From Nocardioides aquaticus (GTDB lineage Bacteria; Actinomycetota; Actinomycetes; Propionibacteriales; Nocardioidaceae), in the NCBI RefSeq assembly GCF_018459925.1, contig NZ_CP075371.1:1922001-1986000 (forward strand): a stretch of 64,000 nucleotides of DNA, read 5' to 3'. Below, one piece after another: positions 48,292 to 58,117 of this stretch. Both the position numbers and the translations under genes were made by a program. The notes beneath the pieces are model-generated. The model searched no databases and was not told the origin of the DNA. It saw only the letters and a list, made by a program, of their open reading frames with translations. Each line of letters begins with the position of its first letter. Positions within the stretch are counted from its first letter, which is position 1.

Positions 48292-49071
48292 ATGGGTGAG
48301 CTGGTACGTCTCGAGGTCGAGGACGGGGTGGGCACGATCCGGCTGGACCGGCCGAAGATGAACGCGATCAGCGTCCAGGTCCAGGACGAGCTGGTCGAGG
48401 TCGCCCGCGAGGCCACCGCACGCGACGACGTGAAGGCGGTCGTCGTCTACGGCGGCGAGCGCGTCTTCGCCGCCGGCAACGACGTCAAGGAGATGGCCGA
48501 CATGTCGCACGTCGACATGGTCAAGCGCTCCCGGCCGCTGCAGGACGCCGTGACCGCGGTCGCGGCCATCCCCAAGCCCGTCGTCGCGGCCGTCACCGGT
48601 TACGCGCTGGGCGGGGGCTGCGAGCTCGCGCTGGCCGCGGACGTGCGCTTCGCCGCCGACGACGCCGTGCTCGGGCAGCCCGAGGTGCTCCTCGGCATCA
48701 TCCCCGGCGCCGGCGGCACCCAGCGCCTCGCGCGACTGGTCGGCCCCAGCAAGGCCAAGGACATCATCTTCACCGGCCGCTTCGTGAAGGCCGACGAGGC
48801 CCTGGCGATCGGGATGGTCGACCGGGTCGTGCCGGCTGCCGAGGTCTACGAGCAGGCCGTGGCCTGGGCGAGGCAGTTCGCGGGGGCGGCGACGTACGCC
48901 GTGCGCGCCGCGAAGGAGAGCATCGACGCCGGGCTCGAGGTCGACCTGGCCACCGGGCTGGAGATCGAGCGCCAGCAGTTCGCGGCCCTCTTCGCTACGC
49001 ACGACCGCGAGGCCGGCATGCGATCCTTCGTCGACCAGGGCCCGGGGAAGGCCGTCTTCGAGGGACGCTGA
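48292..49071 (+). CDS. Enoyl-CoA hydratase/isomerase (crotonase family)
   Basis: A 259-residue crotonase. It hydrates trans-2-enoyl-CoA. Motifs: oxyanion-hole segment AAGNDVKEMADM and ALGGGCELALAADVRFA; catalytic acids in LGQPEVLLGIIPGAGGTQRLARLVG (both Glu/Asp positions conserved as in true hydratases); FTGRFVKADEALAIGMVDRVV. ATG 48292 with AGGAGG 8 nt upstream. Along with ETF, thiolase and the hydroxyacyl dehydrogenase it gives a beta-oxidation set. Confidence 0.95.
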   Translation: MGELVRLEVEDGVGTIRLDRPKMNAISVQVQDELVEVAREATARDDVKAVVVYGGERVFAAGNDVKEMADMSHVDMVKRSRPLQDAVTAVAAIPKPVVAAVTGYALGGGCELALAADVRFAADDAVLGQPEVLLGIIPGAGGTQRLARLVGPSKAKDIIFTGRFVKADEALAIGMVDRVVPAAEVYEQAVAWARQFAGAATYAVRAAKESIDAGLEVDLATGLEIERQQFAALFATHDREAGMRSFVDQGPGKAVFEGR

Positions 49072-49088
49072 CCCGCGGCTCGCGGGTC
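49070..49088 (+). terminator. Hairpin at the enoyl-CoA hydratase stop
   Basis: An 8-bp stem GACCCGCG / CGCGGGTC with a 3-nt loop, overlapping the stop codon. Confidence 0.5.
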
Positions 49089-49096
49089 CGAGCGCA

Positions 49097-49136
49097 GCAC
49101 AGCAGCACCGCCGCACAGCAGCACAGCAGCACAGCA
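49097..49136. repeat. Short tandem GCACAGCA repeats
   Basis: Three perfect copies of the 8-bp unit GCACAGCA at 49113-49136 and one more at 49097-49104, in the leader of the next gene. Copy number could vary by slippage. Confidence 0.7.
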
Positions 49137-49172
49137 GGGGCCAGGGACCATGGGGACTTCGAGGAGCACCGG

Positions 49173-49634
49173 ATGAGCGAGCAGCAGGACGAGAAGACCG
49201 TCGGGAAGACCGACGCGACGGCCGACGCGAAGGCCGACGCGAAGGCCGAGAAGCAGGCGGCGCGGGCGGACAAGAAGGCCGGCAAGGACCGCAAGGGCCA
49301 GGCTAAGAAGGCGGCCGCGGCGGTCGGCGACGGCGCCAACCGGGTCCGCACCCTGCTCGCCCGCATCGTCTGGGCCGTCGCGGTCGTGCTGGCCCTCGTG
49401 CTGGCGCTCGGGGCGCTGCTGATCACCCTCGACGCCAACCGTCAGAACGAGGCGGTCCGGTTCATCCTCGACGCGGCCAACGCCGTCGACCTCGGCATCT
49501 TCTCCCGCACCGACGGGATCAAGGAGTTCACCGGGAGCAACGCGGGCGTCAAGAACGCCCTGTTCAACTGGGGCCTGGGTGCCGTGGCCTGGCTGGTCAT
49601 CGGCAAGGTGCTCGACAAGATCATCCGTCCCTGA
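49173..49634 (+). CDS. Small membrane protein with Lys/Ala/Asp-rich N-terminus, function unknown
   Basis: A 153-residue protein. Residues 1-50 are a charged, Ala/Lys/Asp-rich region with repeats (DATADAKADAKAEKQ). Two membrane segments follow, RIVWAVAVVLALVLALGALLITL (about 63-86) and NWGLGAVAWLVIGKVLD near the C-terminus, joined by LDAANAVDLGIFSRTDGIKEF. GAGGAG precedes the ATG. No family name is recognised. The tail region may insert near the membrane face. Confidence 0.72.
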   Translation: MSEQQDEKTVGKTDATADAKADAKAEKQAARADKKAGKDRKGQAKKAAAAVGDGANRVRTLLARIVWAVAVVLALVLALGALLITLDANRQNEAVRFILDAANAVDLGIFSRTDGIKEFTGSNAGVKNALFNWGLGAVAWLVIGKVLDKIIRP

Positions 49635-49804
49635 CCGGCTCCCACGACGTCTCGGCGTCGCCCTCGACCGGCGTGGGCGCGATGTGTGAGTCACCACATA
49701 GAAGATCGCTGTCCACAAGGATGTGACGCGGCGGTAACCTCGGTGGTGGAGTCGACGCACCCGCGTCACCGATCGCACAGGAGGGGCCTTCCCGGCCAAC
49801 ACCT

Positions 49805-50608
49805 ATGAACATTGTCGTTTGCGTGAAGCACGTCCCCGACGCCACCGCCGACCGGCGCTTCGAGTCCGACAACACCGTGGACCGCGTCGGTGTGGACGGT
49901 CTGCTGTCCGAGCTCGACGAGTACGCCGTCGAGCAGGCGCTGCAGCTCAAGGAGAAGTCCGAGGACCCCGCGTCCACCACCGTCACCGCGCTGTGCGTCG
50001 GCCCCGAGAAGGCCGTCGACGCCGTGCGCAAGGCCCTGCAGATGGGCTGTGACCAAGGCATCCACGTCTCCGACGAGGCCGTGGCCGGCTCCGACTACAT
50101 CGCCACCTCGCTGGTGCTGGCCAAGGCTGTCGAGAAGGCCGGCGAGGAGAACCCCGTCGACCTCGTCATGTGCGGGATGGCCTCCACCGACGCCTCCGGC
50201 AGCGTGGTCCCGGCCATGCTCGCCGAGCGGATGGGCCTGCCGCAGGTCACGCTCGCCTCCGTGGTCGAGACCCAGGGCGACCAGGTCCGGGTCAAGCGCG
50301 ACGGCGACACCTCCACCGAGGTCATCGGCGCCACCATGCCGCTCGTGCTGTCGGTGACCGACCAGACCAGCGAGGCCCGCTACCCGTCCTTCAAGGGCAT
50401 CATGGCGGCCAAGAAGAAGCCCATGCAGACCTGGTCGCTGGCCGACATCGGGGTCGACCCGTCGCTGGTCGGGCTCTCGGTCGCCTGGAGCGAGGTCGAC
50501 GAGACCACCGAGCGCCCGCCGCGCTCGCAGGGCGAGATCGTCAAGGACGAGGACGGCTCCGGCGCTCCCGCGCTGGCCGGCTTCCTCGCGTCCAAGAAGT
50601 TCATCTGA
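49805..50608 (+). CDS. etfB: Electron transfer flavoprotein, beta subunit
   Basis: A 267-residue beta subunit of ETF, which accepts electrons from acyl-CoA dehydrogenases. MNIVVCVKHVPDATADRRF, the AMP-binding region VTALCVGPEKAVDAVRKALQMGCDQ, and the recognition-loop region GMASTDASGSVVPAMLAERMG are clear. The 170-bp upstream gap holds a TAACCT box and a GGAGG-like ribosome site. The etfA gene follows after 24 bp. Confidence 0.97.
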   Translation: MNIVVCVKHVPDATADRRFESDNTVDRVGVDGLLSELDEYAVEQALQLKEKSEDPASTTVTALCVGPEKAVDAVRKALQMGCDQGIHVSDEAVAGSDYIATSLVLAKAVEKAGEENPVDLVMCGMASTDASGSVVPAMLAERMGLPQVTLASVVETQGDQVRVKRDGDTSTEVIGATMPLVLSVTDQTSEARYPSFKGIMAAKKKPMQTWSLADIGVDPSLVGLSVAWSEVDETTERPPRSQGEIVKDEDGSGAPALAGFLASKKFI

Positions 50609-50632
50609 GCAGCGGAAGCAGAGGAGACACCG

Positions 50633-51595
50633 ATGTCTGAAGTCCTGGTGCTCGTCGACCACGTCGAGGGAGCCGTCCGCAAGCCCACCTACGAGCTGCT
50701 GGCCATCGCCAAGCGTCTCGGTGAGCCGTCCGCCGTCTTCATCGGCCCCGCCGACAAGGCCGACGAGGCGACCCAGAAGCTCACCGCCTACGGCGCCGAG
50801 AAGATCTACGTCGTCGACGACAGCGAGATCCGCGGCTACCTGGTGGCCCCCAAGGCCGAGACCCTGCAGCAGCTCGTGCAGCAGGCCTCGCCCGCCGCCG
50901 TGCTCATTCCCTCCACCTCGGAGGGCAAGGAGATCGGCGCCCGCCTGGCGATCAAGACCGAGTCCGGCCTGATCACCGACGCCGTCGACGTGCAGTCCGA
51001 GGGCGGGGTCCCGGTGACCACGCAGAGCGTCTTCGCCGGCAGCTGGACCACCCGGTCCAAGGTCACGCAGGGCACCCCGATCATCACGGTCAAGCCGAAC
51101 TCGGCCGCGCCCGAGGAGACCGCAGGCGCCGGGGCGGTCGAGACCTTCGCCCCGACCATCTCGGACTCCGCGAAGCTGGCCAAGGTGGTGGCCTCGCAGC
51201 CGCGCCAGGCCTCGGGTCGCCCCGAGCTGACCGAGGCCGCCATCGTGGTCTCGGGCGGGCGCGGCACCGGTGGCGACTTCGCCCCGATCGAGGGCCTCGC
51301 CGACGCCCTGGGTGCGGCGGTGGGCGCCTCGCGCGCCGCGGTCGACTCGGGCTGGATGCCGCACAGCTTCCAGGTCGGGCAGACCGGCAAGACCGTCTCG
51401 CCGCAGCTCTACGTCGCCAACGGCATCTCGGGTGCGATCCAGCACCGTGCCGGGATGCAGACCTCGAAGACGATCATCGCGGTCAACAAGGACGAGGAGG
51501 CGCCGATCTTCGAGCTCGTCGACTTCGGCGTCGTCGGCGACCTGCACGCGATCCTCCCGGCCGCGACCGAGGAGATCACCAAGCGCAAGGGCTGA
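50633..51595 (+). CDS. etfA: Electron transfer flavoprotein, alpha subunit
   Basis: A 320-residue subunit that carries FAD. The C-terminal FAD domain reads [83 protein letters not shown], with each family motif intact; the N-terminal domain begins [20 protein letters not shown] lies before the ATG. Forms a complex with EtfB. A hairpin follows the stop. Confidence 0.97.
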   Translation: MSEVLVLVDHVEGAVRKPTYELLAIAKRLGEPSAVFIGPADKADEATQKLTAYGAEKIYVVDDSEIRGYLVAPKAETLQQLVQQASPAAVLIPSTSEGKEIGARLAIKTESGLITDAVDVQSEGGVPVTTQSVFAGSWTTRSKVTQGTPIITVKPNSAAPEETAGAGAVETFAPTISDSAKLAKVVASQPRQASGRPELTEAAIVVSGGRGTGGDFAPIEGLADALGAAVGASRAAVDSGWMPHSFQVGQTGKTVSPQLYVANGISGAIQHRAGMQTSKTIIAVNKDEEAPIFELVDFGVVGDLHAILPAATEEITKRKG

Positions 51596-51616
51596 GCCCC
51601 CGCGCCACCGCTCGAC

Positions 51617-51653
51617 CGTCGGCCCGCCGCCCCGCCCGGGTGGCGGGCCGACG
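51617..51653 (+). terminator. Terminator hairpin after etfBA
   Basis: A 12-bp perfect stem (51617-51628 with 51642-51653) and 13-nt loop, 22 nt past the etfA stop. Confidence 0.7.
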
Positions 51654-51746
51654 CGCGTCCGCACCTATGACGGCGCTCACACCGCTCTGGCAGGATCGGG
51701 TGGCACACCCAGCCACCGCACCCGACCTGGAGGACACGTCCCCGCC

Positions 51747-53324
51747 ATGAGCGAGCCCCTCATCCACACCAGCCCCCTGCCGGCTGTCGAGATCCCCGAC
51801 GTCGCGCTGACGTCGTACTGCTTCGAGCACGCCGCCGAGCGTGCCGACCAGCCGGCGCTCGTCGACGGCCCGACCGGGCGCACGCTCACCTACGGACAGC
51901 TCGAGGAGCAGGTACGCCGGTTCGCCGGCGGTCTGGCCGCCCGCGGCTTCGGTCCCGGCGACACCCTCGCGCTGCTGTCGCCGAACATCCCCGAGTACGC
52001 GGTGGTCTTCCACGGGGTGGCCCTGGCCGGGGGTGCGATCACGACGATCAACCCGACGTACACCGCCAAGGAGATGGCGCACCAGATCAAGGACGCGAAG
52101 CCGCGCTTCATGGTGACGATCGGGATGTTCCTCGAGACCGCCCAGCAGGCGTCCGCGGACACCACGGTCGAGGAGGTCTTCGTGCTCGGCGGGACCGAGG
52201 ACGGGGACCTGCGCGGCGCCCACGACGCGGCCGAGCTGTTCGGGGAGCCCCTGGCCGAGCAGGTGCCGGTCGGGCGCGACGACGTGGTCGCGCTGCCGTA
52301 CTCCTCCGGCACCACCGGGCTGTCCAAGGGCGTGATGCTGACCCACGGCAACCTGGTGGCCAACATCGCCCAGGTGATCGACGCCGGCAAGCTCTCCGAC
52401 GACGAGTCGTTCGTGGCGGTGCTGCCGTTCTTCCACATCTACGGCATGCAGGTGCTGATGAACGCGGGGCTGCGCGCCGGCGCCACGGTGATCACGATGC
52501 CGCGCTTCGACCTCGAGATGTACCTCCGGCTCAACGCCGAGCACGGCTGCACCCGCGCCTACGTCGCGCCGCCGATCGTGGTCGCGCTGGCCAAGCACCC
52601 GCTGGTCGACCAGTACGACCTCGGTTCGATGGGCTACGTCATGTCCGGCGCGGCGCCGCTCTCGGCCGAGACCGGTGAGCTCGCCGCGACCCGGCTGGGC
52701 TGCGAGGTCGTGCAGGGCTACGGGATGACCGAGATGTCCCCGGTCTCCCACATGACCGTGCCCGGCGACTACAAGCCCGGGTCGGTGGGCGTCACCGTGC
52801 CCGGCACGGAGTGCATGATCGTCGACCCGGCCTCGGGCGACAGCCTCGGCACCGACGCCGAGGGCGAGCTGTGGGTGCGCGGTCCGCAGGTGATGAAGGG
52901 CTACCTCGGGCGCCCCGAGGACTCCGACGCCACCCGGGACGCGCAGGGCTGGCTGCACACCGGCGACATCGCCCGGATCGACGACACCGGGCACGTCTAC
53001 ATCGTCGACCGGCTCAAGGAGCTCATCAAGTACAAGGGCTTCCAGGTGCCGCCGGCCGAGCTCGAGTCGGTGCTGCTGACGCACGACGAGATCACCGACG
53101 CCGCCGTCGTGGGCACGCCGGACGAGGAGGCCGGCGAGATCCCGGTCGGCTTCGTGGTGCTGAAGCCCGGCTCGACCCTGAGCGCCGACGAGGTGAAGGC
53201 CTACGTCGCCGCCGAGGTCGCGACCTACAAGCGGCTGGGCCACGTGGTCGTCGTCGACGAGATCCCGAAGTCGGCCTCCGGCAAGATCCTGCGCCGGGTA
53301 CTGCGCGACCAGGTCCCCGCCTGA
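51747..53324 (+). CDS. Acyl-CoA ligase of the 4-coumarate-CoA ligase type (AMP-forming)
   Basis: A 525-residue ANL-superfamily ligase that activates a carboxylic acid as acyl-AMP and then acyl-CoA. A3 motif [17 protein letters not shown] (about residues 187-203), A5 [11 protein letters not shown]8 [17 protein letters not shown] and the A10 lysine in [11 protein letters not shown] are intact. The pattern fits 4CL-like or medium-chain ligases; the acid is not predictable. It has its own transcription unit between two strong hairpins and may feed the acyl-CoA set nearby. Confidence 0.92.
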   Translation: MSEPLIHTSPLPAVEIPDVALTSYCFEHAAERADQPALVDGPTGRTLTYGQLEEQVRRFAGGLAARGFGPGDTLALLSPNIPEYAVVFHGVALAGGAITTINPTYTAKEMAHQIKDAKPRFMVTIGMFLETAQQASADTTVEEVFVLGGTEDGDLRGAHDAAELFGEPLAEQVPVGRDDVVALPYSSGTTGLSKGVMLTHGNLVANIAQVIDAGKLSDDESFVAVLPFFHIYGMQVLMNAGLRAGATVITMPRFDLEMYLRLNAEHGCTRAYVAPPIVVALAKHPLVDQYDLGSMGYVMSGAAPLSAETGELAATRLGCEVVQGYGMTEMSPVSHMTVPGDYKPGSVGVTVPGTECMIVDPASGDSLGTDAEGELWVRGPQVMKGYLGRPEDSDATRDAQGWLHTGDIARIDDTGHVYIVDRLKELIKYKGFQVPPAELESVLLTHDEITDAAVVGTPDEEAGEIPVGFVVLKPGSTLSADEVKAYVAAEVATYKRLGHVVVVDEIPKSASGKILRRVLRDQVPA

Positions 53325-53358
53325 GCGGACCCGCCCGAGCGCAGGACCACGCCACGCA

Positions 53359-53396
53359 CGACGGGCCCCGACCGGATCTCCGGTCGGGGCCCGTCG
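53359..53396. terminator. Bidirectional terminator between ligase and lysyl-oxidase-like gene
   Basis: A 17-bp perfect stem (53359-53375 with 53380-53396) and tetraloop ATCT, between two convergent stops. Confidence 0.85.
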
Positions 53397-53417
53397 CGTG
53401 CTGCGAGGGGTCGCGGG

Positions 53418-54974
53418 TCAGCGGCGGAAGCCGCCGTAGCCCCACGCCTCGTCGATCAGGCCCACCTTCTCGGCGCGGACCACCCGGCGCCCGTCCGGGC
53501 GGGTCCTGAGGGTCACCTTCCGGTCCACCTGGTTGTTGGTCGTGTCGGACTCGACCAGGGCGTCGTTGGGGTTGGCGCTGACCCGGACGTAGTACGTGCC
53601 GTCCGCCAGCTTCTTGATGCCGCCGAAGGCCTGGCCGGCGCGGTACTGCGCGTAGGTGTCGCCCGAGCCGGCCGAGAGGACCTCGCGCACCGAGAGCGAC
53701 CCGCGGCTGCCGCAGGCGGTGGCGAGGTCGGTGTTCTCGGGGCGCCAGTCGGCTCCGTCGACGGTGTAGTCGACCGCGTCGGTGTTGGCCAGGCAGAACG
53801 AGACCTTGCCGGAGTCGCGCACGACCTGCTTGTCCGCGTCGAGCAGCTGGTAACGGGCGAAGTCCTCGAAGTGCCAGTGGTTGTGGTTCTCGGCGTGCCA
53901 GTAGAAGCCGCTGTCCTCGACCGACTGGTAGGCGACCTGCTCGCCGTCGGTGTCGAAGAAGTACTGGTAGGCCGCCATCACGTCCTCGTCGGCGGTGCGG
54001 AACCCGTCGACGACGAGGGGGCTGTTCCCGGCGTTCCAGACGTTCGCGGCGAAGCTCATCTGCGTGCCCTTGCCGTTCAGCCCGATCTCGAAGGCCGGCA
54101 GCGAGCGGAGGTCGGGCATCGGCGTGCCCTCGGGCAGGTCGGCCGCGGCACGCGGGGCGGGCTCGGCCGCCGCAGGCCGGGCAGCGGCGTCCGACCCGCC
54201 GGTGGCGGTGGCCCCCGCGCGGGCCTTCTGGTCCCCCCAGCCCATCCGCCAGTCGGGTCCGCGGTCGTCGGACTTGCGGATGGTCAGCGGCACGTCGACG
54301 TGCGACTCCTCGGGGTCCAGGCCCCAGGCGGCGACGTACCGGTCGCCGACCGCGACGGTCGCGGTGTAGGAGCCGACGGGGAGCCGGGTGCGGGTGGCGG
54401 CCCAGAGGCGGCTGGCGTACCCGTCCTGGACGCCCTGGACCGAACCCAGCGTGTACGGGTTGTACGGGCAGCCCCAGGGGTAGGCGTTGGTCGCGGCGCC
54501 CTCGGGCTGGATGCGCTCGGCGTCGCCGTTGAGGCAGGTGGCGACCGACCTCGTCCGGCCGACGGGATCGCCGTCGGCGTCGCGGAACGAGACCTCGAGC
54601 AGGCCCGGCAGTCCGGAGAAGTCCGGCTGCAGGTCGCTGCCGAACGTCCCCGACTGCTCGCCCAGGGTCCAGGTGGTCGTGATCGGGCCGTCGTAGGGGT
54701 CCGTGGCGGGCCGGTTGCTGCGCACCTCGAGGTCGCCGGCGCCGGCCACGGCGCGTACCCGGAGGTCGAGGTAGGAGAAGCGCCCGTCCTTCTCGGCCTT
54801 CATCTTCTTGGCGCCCATCAGGGCCAGGGGGCCGTCGTAGGCGGTGACGTCCCCGGGACCGCCCGGGTCCTCGTGCCCGGGATCGGCGACGGCCGGCCCG
54901 GTGGCGGCGAGCGTGCCGGTGGCGCAGGCGGTGGAGAGCAGGGCTGCGGCGACGAGCCGGCGTGGTGAGGTCAC
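53418..54974 (-). CDS. Secreted lysyl-oxidase-like protein
   Basis: A 518-residue exported protein. Signal peptide at residues 1-31 (VTSPRRLVAAALLSTACATGTLAATGPAVA); GTG 54974 is preferred over a start 15 codons upstream that would bury it. The C-terminal half contains AENHNHWHFEDFARYQLLD with His364, His366 and His368, matching the copper-binding block of lysyl oxidases, followed by VSFCLANTD and YRAGQAFGGIKKLADGTYYVRVSANPNDALVESD typical of bacterial members. The N-terminal half is a separate beta-rich region. It may oxidise lysine side chains or just keep the fold; the quinone-forming residues were not checked. Confidence 0.8.
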   Translation of the reverse strand: MTSPRRLVAAALLSTACATGTLAATGPAVADPGHEDPGGPGDVTAYDGPLALMGAKKMKAEKDGRFSYLDLRVRAVAGAGDLEVRSNRPATDPYDGPITTTWTLGEQSGTFGSDLQPDFSGLPGLLEVSFRDADGDPVGRTRSVATCLNGDAERIQPEGAATNAYPWGCPYNPYTLGSVQGVQDGYASRLWAATRTRLPVGSYTATVAVGDRYVAAWGLDPEESHVDVPLTIRKSDDRGPDWRMGWGDQKARAGATATGGSDAAARPAAAEPAPRAAADLPEGTPMPDLRSLPAFEIGLNGKGTQMSFAANVWNAGNSPLVVDGFRTADEDVMAAYQYFFDTDGEQVAYQSVEDSGFYWHAENHNHWHFEDFARYQLLDADKQVVRDSGKVSFCLANTDAVDYTVDGADWRPENTDLATACGSRGSLSVREVLSAGSGDTYAQYRAGQAFGGIKKLADGTYYVRVSANPNDALVESDTTNNQVDRKVTLRTRPDGRRVVRAEKVGLIDEAWGYGGFRR

Positions 54975-55099
54975 GAGGTTCCCCTTCGGGTCTGGTGCGG
55001 GCGGACCACCGTGGTCCACCTGTGAGACGCCTCACCCTGTCGGATGGTTGCCACGGACCGTGGGAACTCCCGCCGGTCTGGTCCGCGCGTGTCCTGCCC

Positions 55100-55105
55100 T
55101 AGGCT
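55100..55105 (+). promoter_or_regulatory. -10 box of proA
   Basis: TAGGCT, 6 nt, then ATG 55112; leaderless layout. Confidence 0.55.
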
Positions 55106-55111
55106 CCGAGC

Positions 55112-56383
55112 ATGGTGGCAGCAGCCGGGACGTACGACGCCGCAGCCGCCGTCGCCGAGCAGGCCGGCCGGGCGCGGACCGCCTCCTGGGACCTCGCCCT
55201 GGCGACCCGGGCCCGCAAGGACGACGCGCTGCGGGCGATGGCCGACGCCCTGGTCGCCGCGCAGGACGCCGTGCTGACCGCCAACGCCGACGACGTGGCC
55301 GCGGCCGAGGAGGCCGGCACGGAGCCGTCCGTCGTCGACCGGCTGCGCCTCGACGCCTCCCGGCTCGCGGCGATGGCCGAGGGGCTGCGCGACGTCGCCG
55401 ACCTCCCGGACCCCGTCGGCGAGGTCGTCCGGGGCTCGACGCTGGCCAACGGGCTCGAGCTGCGGCAGGTGCGGGTGCCGCTGGGCGTGGTGGCCGTGGT
55501 CTACGAGGCGCGCCCCAACGTCACCGCGGACGCCGCGGGGATCTGCCTGAAGTCGGGCAACGCCGTGCTGCTGCGCGGCAGCTCGTCGGCGGCCCGCACC
55601 AACGCCGCGGTGGTGGACGTGCTGCGTGCCGCGGTCGCCGGCGCCGGACTGCCGGCCGACGTCGTGCAGCTGGTCGACAGCCGCAGCCGGGACAGCGTGG
55701 GCGCGCTGATGCGGGCCCGTGGGCTGGTCGACGTCCTGGTGCCGCGCGGGGGAGCGGGGCTGATCCGCAGCGTGGTGGAGGGCTCGACCGTGCCCGTCAT
55801 CGAGACCGGCGTCGGGAACTGCCACGTCTACGTCGACGCCTCCGCCGACCTCGACCAGGCGCTGGCGGTGGTGATGAACGCCAAGACGCAGCGCACCAGC
55901 GTCTGCAACGCCGCCGAGTCGCTGCTGGTGCACGCCGACGTCGCCGAGACCTTCGTGCCGCGGGTCGTGGAGGCGCTCCAGGGGGCCGGCGTCACGGTTC
56001 ACGGCGACCCGGTGTTCGCGGCGTACGACGGGGTGGTCCCGGCGACCGACGACGACCACGCCCGGGAGTACCTGTCGCTGGACCTCAGCGCCGCGGTCGT
56101 GCCCGACCTGGAGGCCGCGGTCGCGCACGTGCGCCGCTTCTCCAGCGGCCACTCCGAGGCCATCCTCACCCGGGACCAGGGGGCGGCGCGCCGCTTCGTG
56201 GCGGCGGTCGACTCCGCCGTGGTCCTGGTGAACGCCTCGACCCGGTTCACCGACGGCGCCGAGCTCGGCTTCGGCGCCGAGATCGGGATCAGCACCCAGA
56301 AGCTGCACGCGCGAGGTCCGATGGGCCTGCCCGAGATGACGTCGACCAAGTACGTCGTCACCGGTGACGGCCACGTCCGGTGA
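55112..56383 (+). CDS. proA: Gamma-glutamyl phosphate reductase
   Basis: A 423-residue enzyme of proline synthesis that reduces gamma-glutamyl phosphate to the semialdehyde. Features: [48 protein letters not shown], catalytic Cys265 in [10 protein letters not shown], and the C-terminal [30 protein letters not shown]. proB is not next to it here. nadD and rsfS follow, a grouping seen in many actinobacteria. Confidence 0.97.
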   Translation: MVAAAGTYDAAAAVAEQAGRARTASWDLALATRARKDDALRAMADALVAAQDAVLTANADDVAAAEEAGTEPSVVDRLRLDASRLAAMAEGLRDVADLPDPVGEVVRGSTLANGLELRQVRVPLGVVAVVYEARPNVTADAAGICLKSGNAVLLRGSSSAARTNAAVVDVLRAAVAGAGLPADVVQLVDSRSRDSVGALMRARGLVDVLVPRGGAGLIRSVVEGSTVPVIETGVGNCHVYVDASADLDQALAVVMNAKTQRTSVCNAAESLLVHADVAETFVPRVVEALQGAGVTVHGDPVFAAYDGVVPATDDDHAREYLSLDLSAAVVPDLEAAVAHVRRFSSGHSEAILTRDQGAARRFVAAVDSAVVLVNASTRFTDGAELGFGAEIGISTQKLHARGPMGLPEMTSTKYVVTGDGHVR

Positions 56384-56417
56384 CCGCGCTCTCGGCTGAC
56401 CGGGCGGGGACGCGCTG

Positions 56418-56876
56418 ATGGAGCTGCTCTGGAGCACCTTCGGGGTCTCGGTCCTCTCGGCCTTCTTCCCGGTCGTCAACATCGAGGCCTACCTCGGCGT
56501 GGTCGCCTCGCAGGTCGGCACCACCCAGTCCCTGCCCCTGGCGGTCACCGCCGCGTTCGGCCAGGCCCTCGGCAAGATCGCCTGGTACGAGGCCGCGCGA
56601 CGCGGCACCGACAGCCGGTGGATGGCCAAGCGGCTCGAGAAGCCGGCGGTGCGGGCGCGGTACGAGTCCTGGACCTACCGCGCCGAGGGCCGTCCGCTGC
56701 TGGTCGTGGGGGTGCTCTTCACGGCCTCGCTGGTCGGGCTGCCCCCGCTGCTGGTGGTCGCGCCGCTGGCCGGGGCGCTGCGCCTGAACCGCCTGGTGTT
56801 CGTGGCCACCATCGTGGCCGGCCGCTCGGTGCAGTTCTTCGTGATCCTCCAGGGCATCGGCCACCTGCTCGGCTGA
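56418..56876 (+). CDS. Small VTT/YqaA-like membrane protein
   Basis: A 152-residue protein with three or four hydrophobic segments. MELLWSTFGVSVLSAFFPVVNIEAYLGVVA, then AFGQALGKIAWYEAARR, then LLVVGVLFTASLVGLPPLLVVAPLAGALRLNRLVFV resemble the SNARE-associated/DedA-like VTT fold in short form. No catalytic claim is possible. It lies 34 bp after proA and 22 bp before the next small gene. Confidence 0.75.
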   Translation: MELLWSTFGVSVLSAFFPVVNIEAYLGVVASQVGTTQSLPLAVTAAFGQALGKIAWYEAARRGTDSRWMAKRLEKPAVRARYESWTYRAEGRPLLVVGVLFTASLVGLPPLLVVAPLAGALRLNRLVFVATIVAGRSVQFFVILQGIGHLLG

Positions 56877-56886
56877 CCGGGACCGG

Positions 56887-56892
56887 TAGGCT
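56887..56892 (+). promoter_or_regulatory. -10 box before the small gene ahead of nadD
   Basis: TAGGCT, 6 nt, then ATG 56899. It probably drives the small protein, nadD, rsfS and the phosphatase. Confidence 0.55.
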
Positions 56893-56898
56893 GCGGGC

Positions 56899-57057
56899 AT
56901 GTCGCAGAGCCTCGTCCTCCCCCTGGTCCTCCGTGCCGCCGAGGAGGGCGCCCACAGCGGCCCCAACCACTGGCTGATCGGCGGCCTCGTCCTGCTCATC
57001 TTCCTGGGCATGCTGATCGGGCTGGTGTCCTTCGGCGGGGGCCGCGAGCACAGCTGA
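56899..57057 (+). CDS. Small single-helix membrane protein (52 aa) ahead of nadD
   Basis: [21 protein letters not shown], then one hydrophobic helix [22 protein letters not shown] and a short charged end. The exact -10/start spacing upstream supports translation. Short proteins of this form often sit upstream of nadD in actinobacteria. Its function is unknown. nadD starts 5 nt after its stop. Confidence 0.75.
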   Translation: MSQSLVLPLVLRAAEEGAHSGPNHWLIGGLVLLIFLGMLIGLVSFGGGREHS

Positions 57058-57062
57058 GCACG

Positions 57063-57743
57063 ATGACCCCCGTGACCACCGCGAACGGCGCCCGGCCCGG
57101 CCGTCGTCGCCGCATCGGCGTCATGGGCGGCACCTTCGACCCGATCCACCACGGACACCTCGTGGCGGCCTCCGAGGTCCAGTCCTCCTACGACCTCGAC
57201 GAGGTCGTGTTCGTCCCGACCGGCCAGCCCTGGCAGAAGTCGGGCCGTGAGGTCTCCCCGGCCGAGCACCGCTACCTGATGACGGTGATCGCCACCGCCG
57301 CCAACCCGCGGTTCTGGGTGTCCCGGGTCGACATCGACCGGGGCGGGCCGACGTACACCGTCGACACCCTGCGCGACCTGCGCACGGCGATGCCCGACGC
57401 CGAGCTGTACTTCATCACCGGTGCCGACGCGCTGGCCGGCATCTTCGGCTGGCGCGGCCACGAGCAGCTCTTCGAGCTCGCGCACTTCGTCGGCTGCACC
57501 CGCCCGGGCTACGAGATGGACGACGCCGCGCTCGCGGCGATCCCCTCGGACCGGGTGGCCATGCTCGAGATCCCCGCGCTGGCCATCTCGTCCACCGACT
57601 GCCGCGACCGGCAGCGCGCGGGGCAGCCCGTCTGGTACCTCGTGCCCGACGGTGTGGTGCAGTACATCACCAAGCACGGGCTCTACGCCGACCTCGCACG
57701 CACCGACCCACCCACCCTCACCGCCACCTCCGGAGACAGATGA
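57063..57743 (+). CDS. nadD: Nicotinate-nucleotide adenylyltransferase
   Basis: A 226-residue enzyme that converts nicotinate mononucleotide to deamido-NAD with [24 protein letters not shown] (nucleotidyltransferase HxGH motif), [25 protein letters not shown] and the C-terminal [12 protein letters not shown] (ISSTxxR) are intact. ATG start 57063. Its stop overlaps the rsfS start by 4 bp. Confidence 0.97.
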   Translation: MTPVTTANGARPGRRRRIGVMGGTFDPIHHGHLVAASEVQSSYDLDEVVFVPTGQPWQKSGREVSPAEHRYLMTVIATAANPRFWVSRVDIDRGGPTYTVDTLRDLRTAMPDAELYFITGADALAGIFGWRGHEQLFELAHFVGCTRPGYEMDDAALAAIPSDRVAMLEIPALAISSTDCRDRQRAGQPVWYLVPDGVVQYITKHGLYADLARTDPPTLTATSGDR

Positions 57744-58117
57744 CCGCCACCGACCACGCCGTCGAGCTGACCCACGTCGCAGCGCGCGCCGCGGGCGACA
57801 AGCTCGCCCACCAGATCGTCGCCTTCGACGTCAGCGACCAGCTGGCGATCACCGACGTCTTCGTCATCGCCAGCGCGCCCAGCGACCGCCAGGTCAAGGC
57901 CGTGGTCGACGAGGTGCAGGCCAAGCTCCGCGAGGCCGGCGCCAAGCCGCTGCGTCGTGAGGGCGAGCGGCAGGGGCGGTGGGTGCTGCTGGACTACGGC
58001 GAGATCGTCGTCCACGTCCAGCACGAGGAGGAGCGCGAGTTCTACGCCCTCGAGCGGCTCTGGCGCGACTGCCCCCTGATCGAGCTGCCGGTGGACGTCG
58101 ACGGCGGGGCCCGGTGA
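57740..58117 (+). CDS. rsfS: Ribosomal silencing factor
   Basis: A 125-residue RsfS/Iojap-family protein that binds ribosomal protein L14 and blocks subunit joining. Motifs: [33 protein letters not shown], and [30 protein letters not shown] at the C-terminus. Coupled to nadD and to the following phosphatase by 4-bp overlaps. Confidence 0.97.
   Translation: MTATDHAVELTHVAARAAGDKLAHQIVAFDVSDQLAITDVFVIASAPSDRQVKAVVDEVQAKLREAGAKPLRREGERQGRWVLLDYGEIVVHVQHEEEREFYALERLWRDCPLIELPVDVDGGAR

Noticed and set aside
49680..49740. Operator-like dyad ATGTG...CACAT before etfB
   Set aside because: Only five pairs match, within chance for this region.
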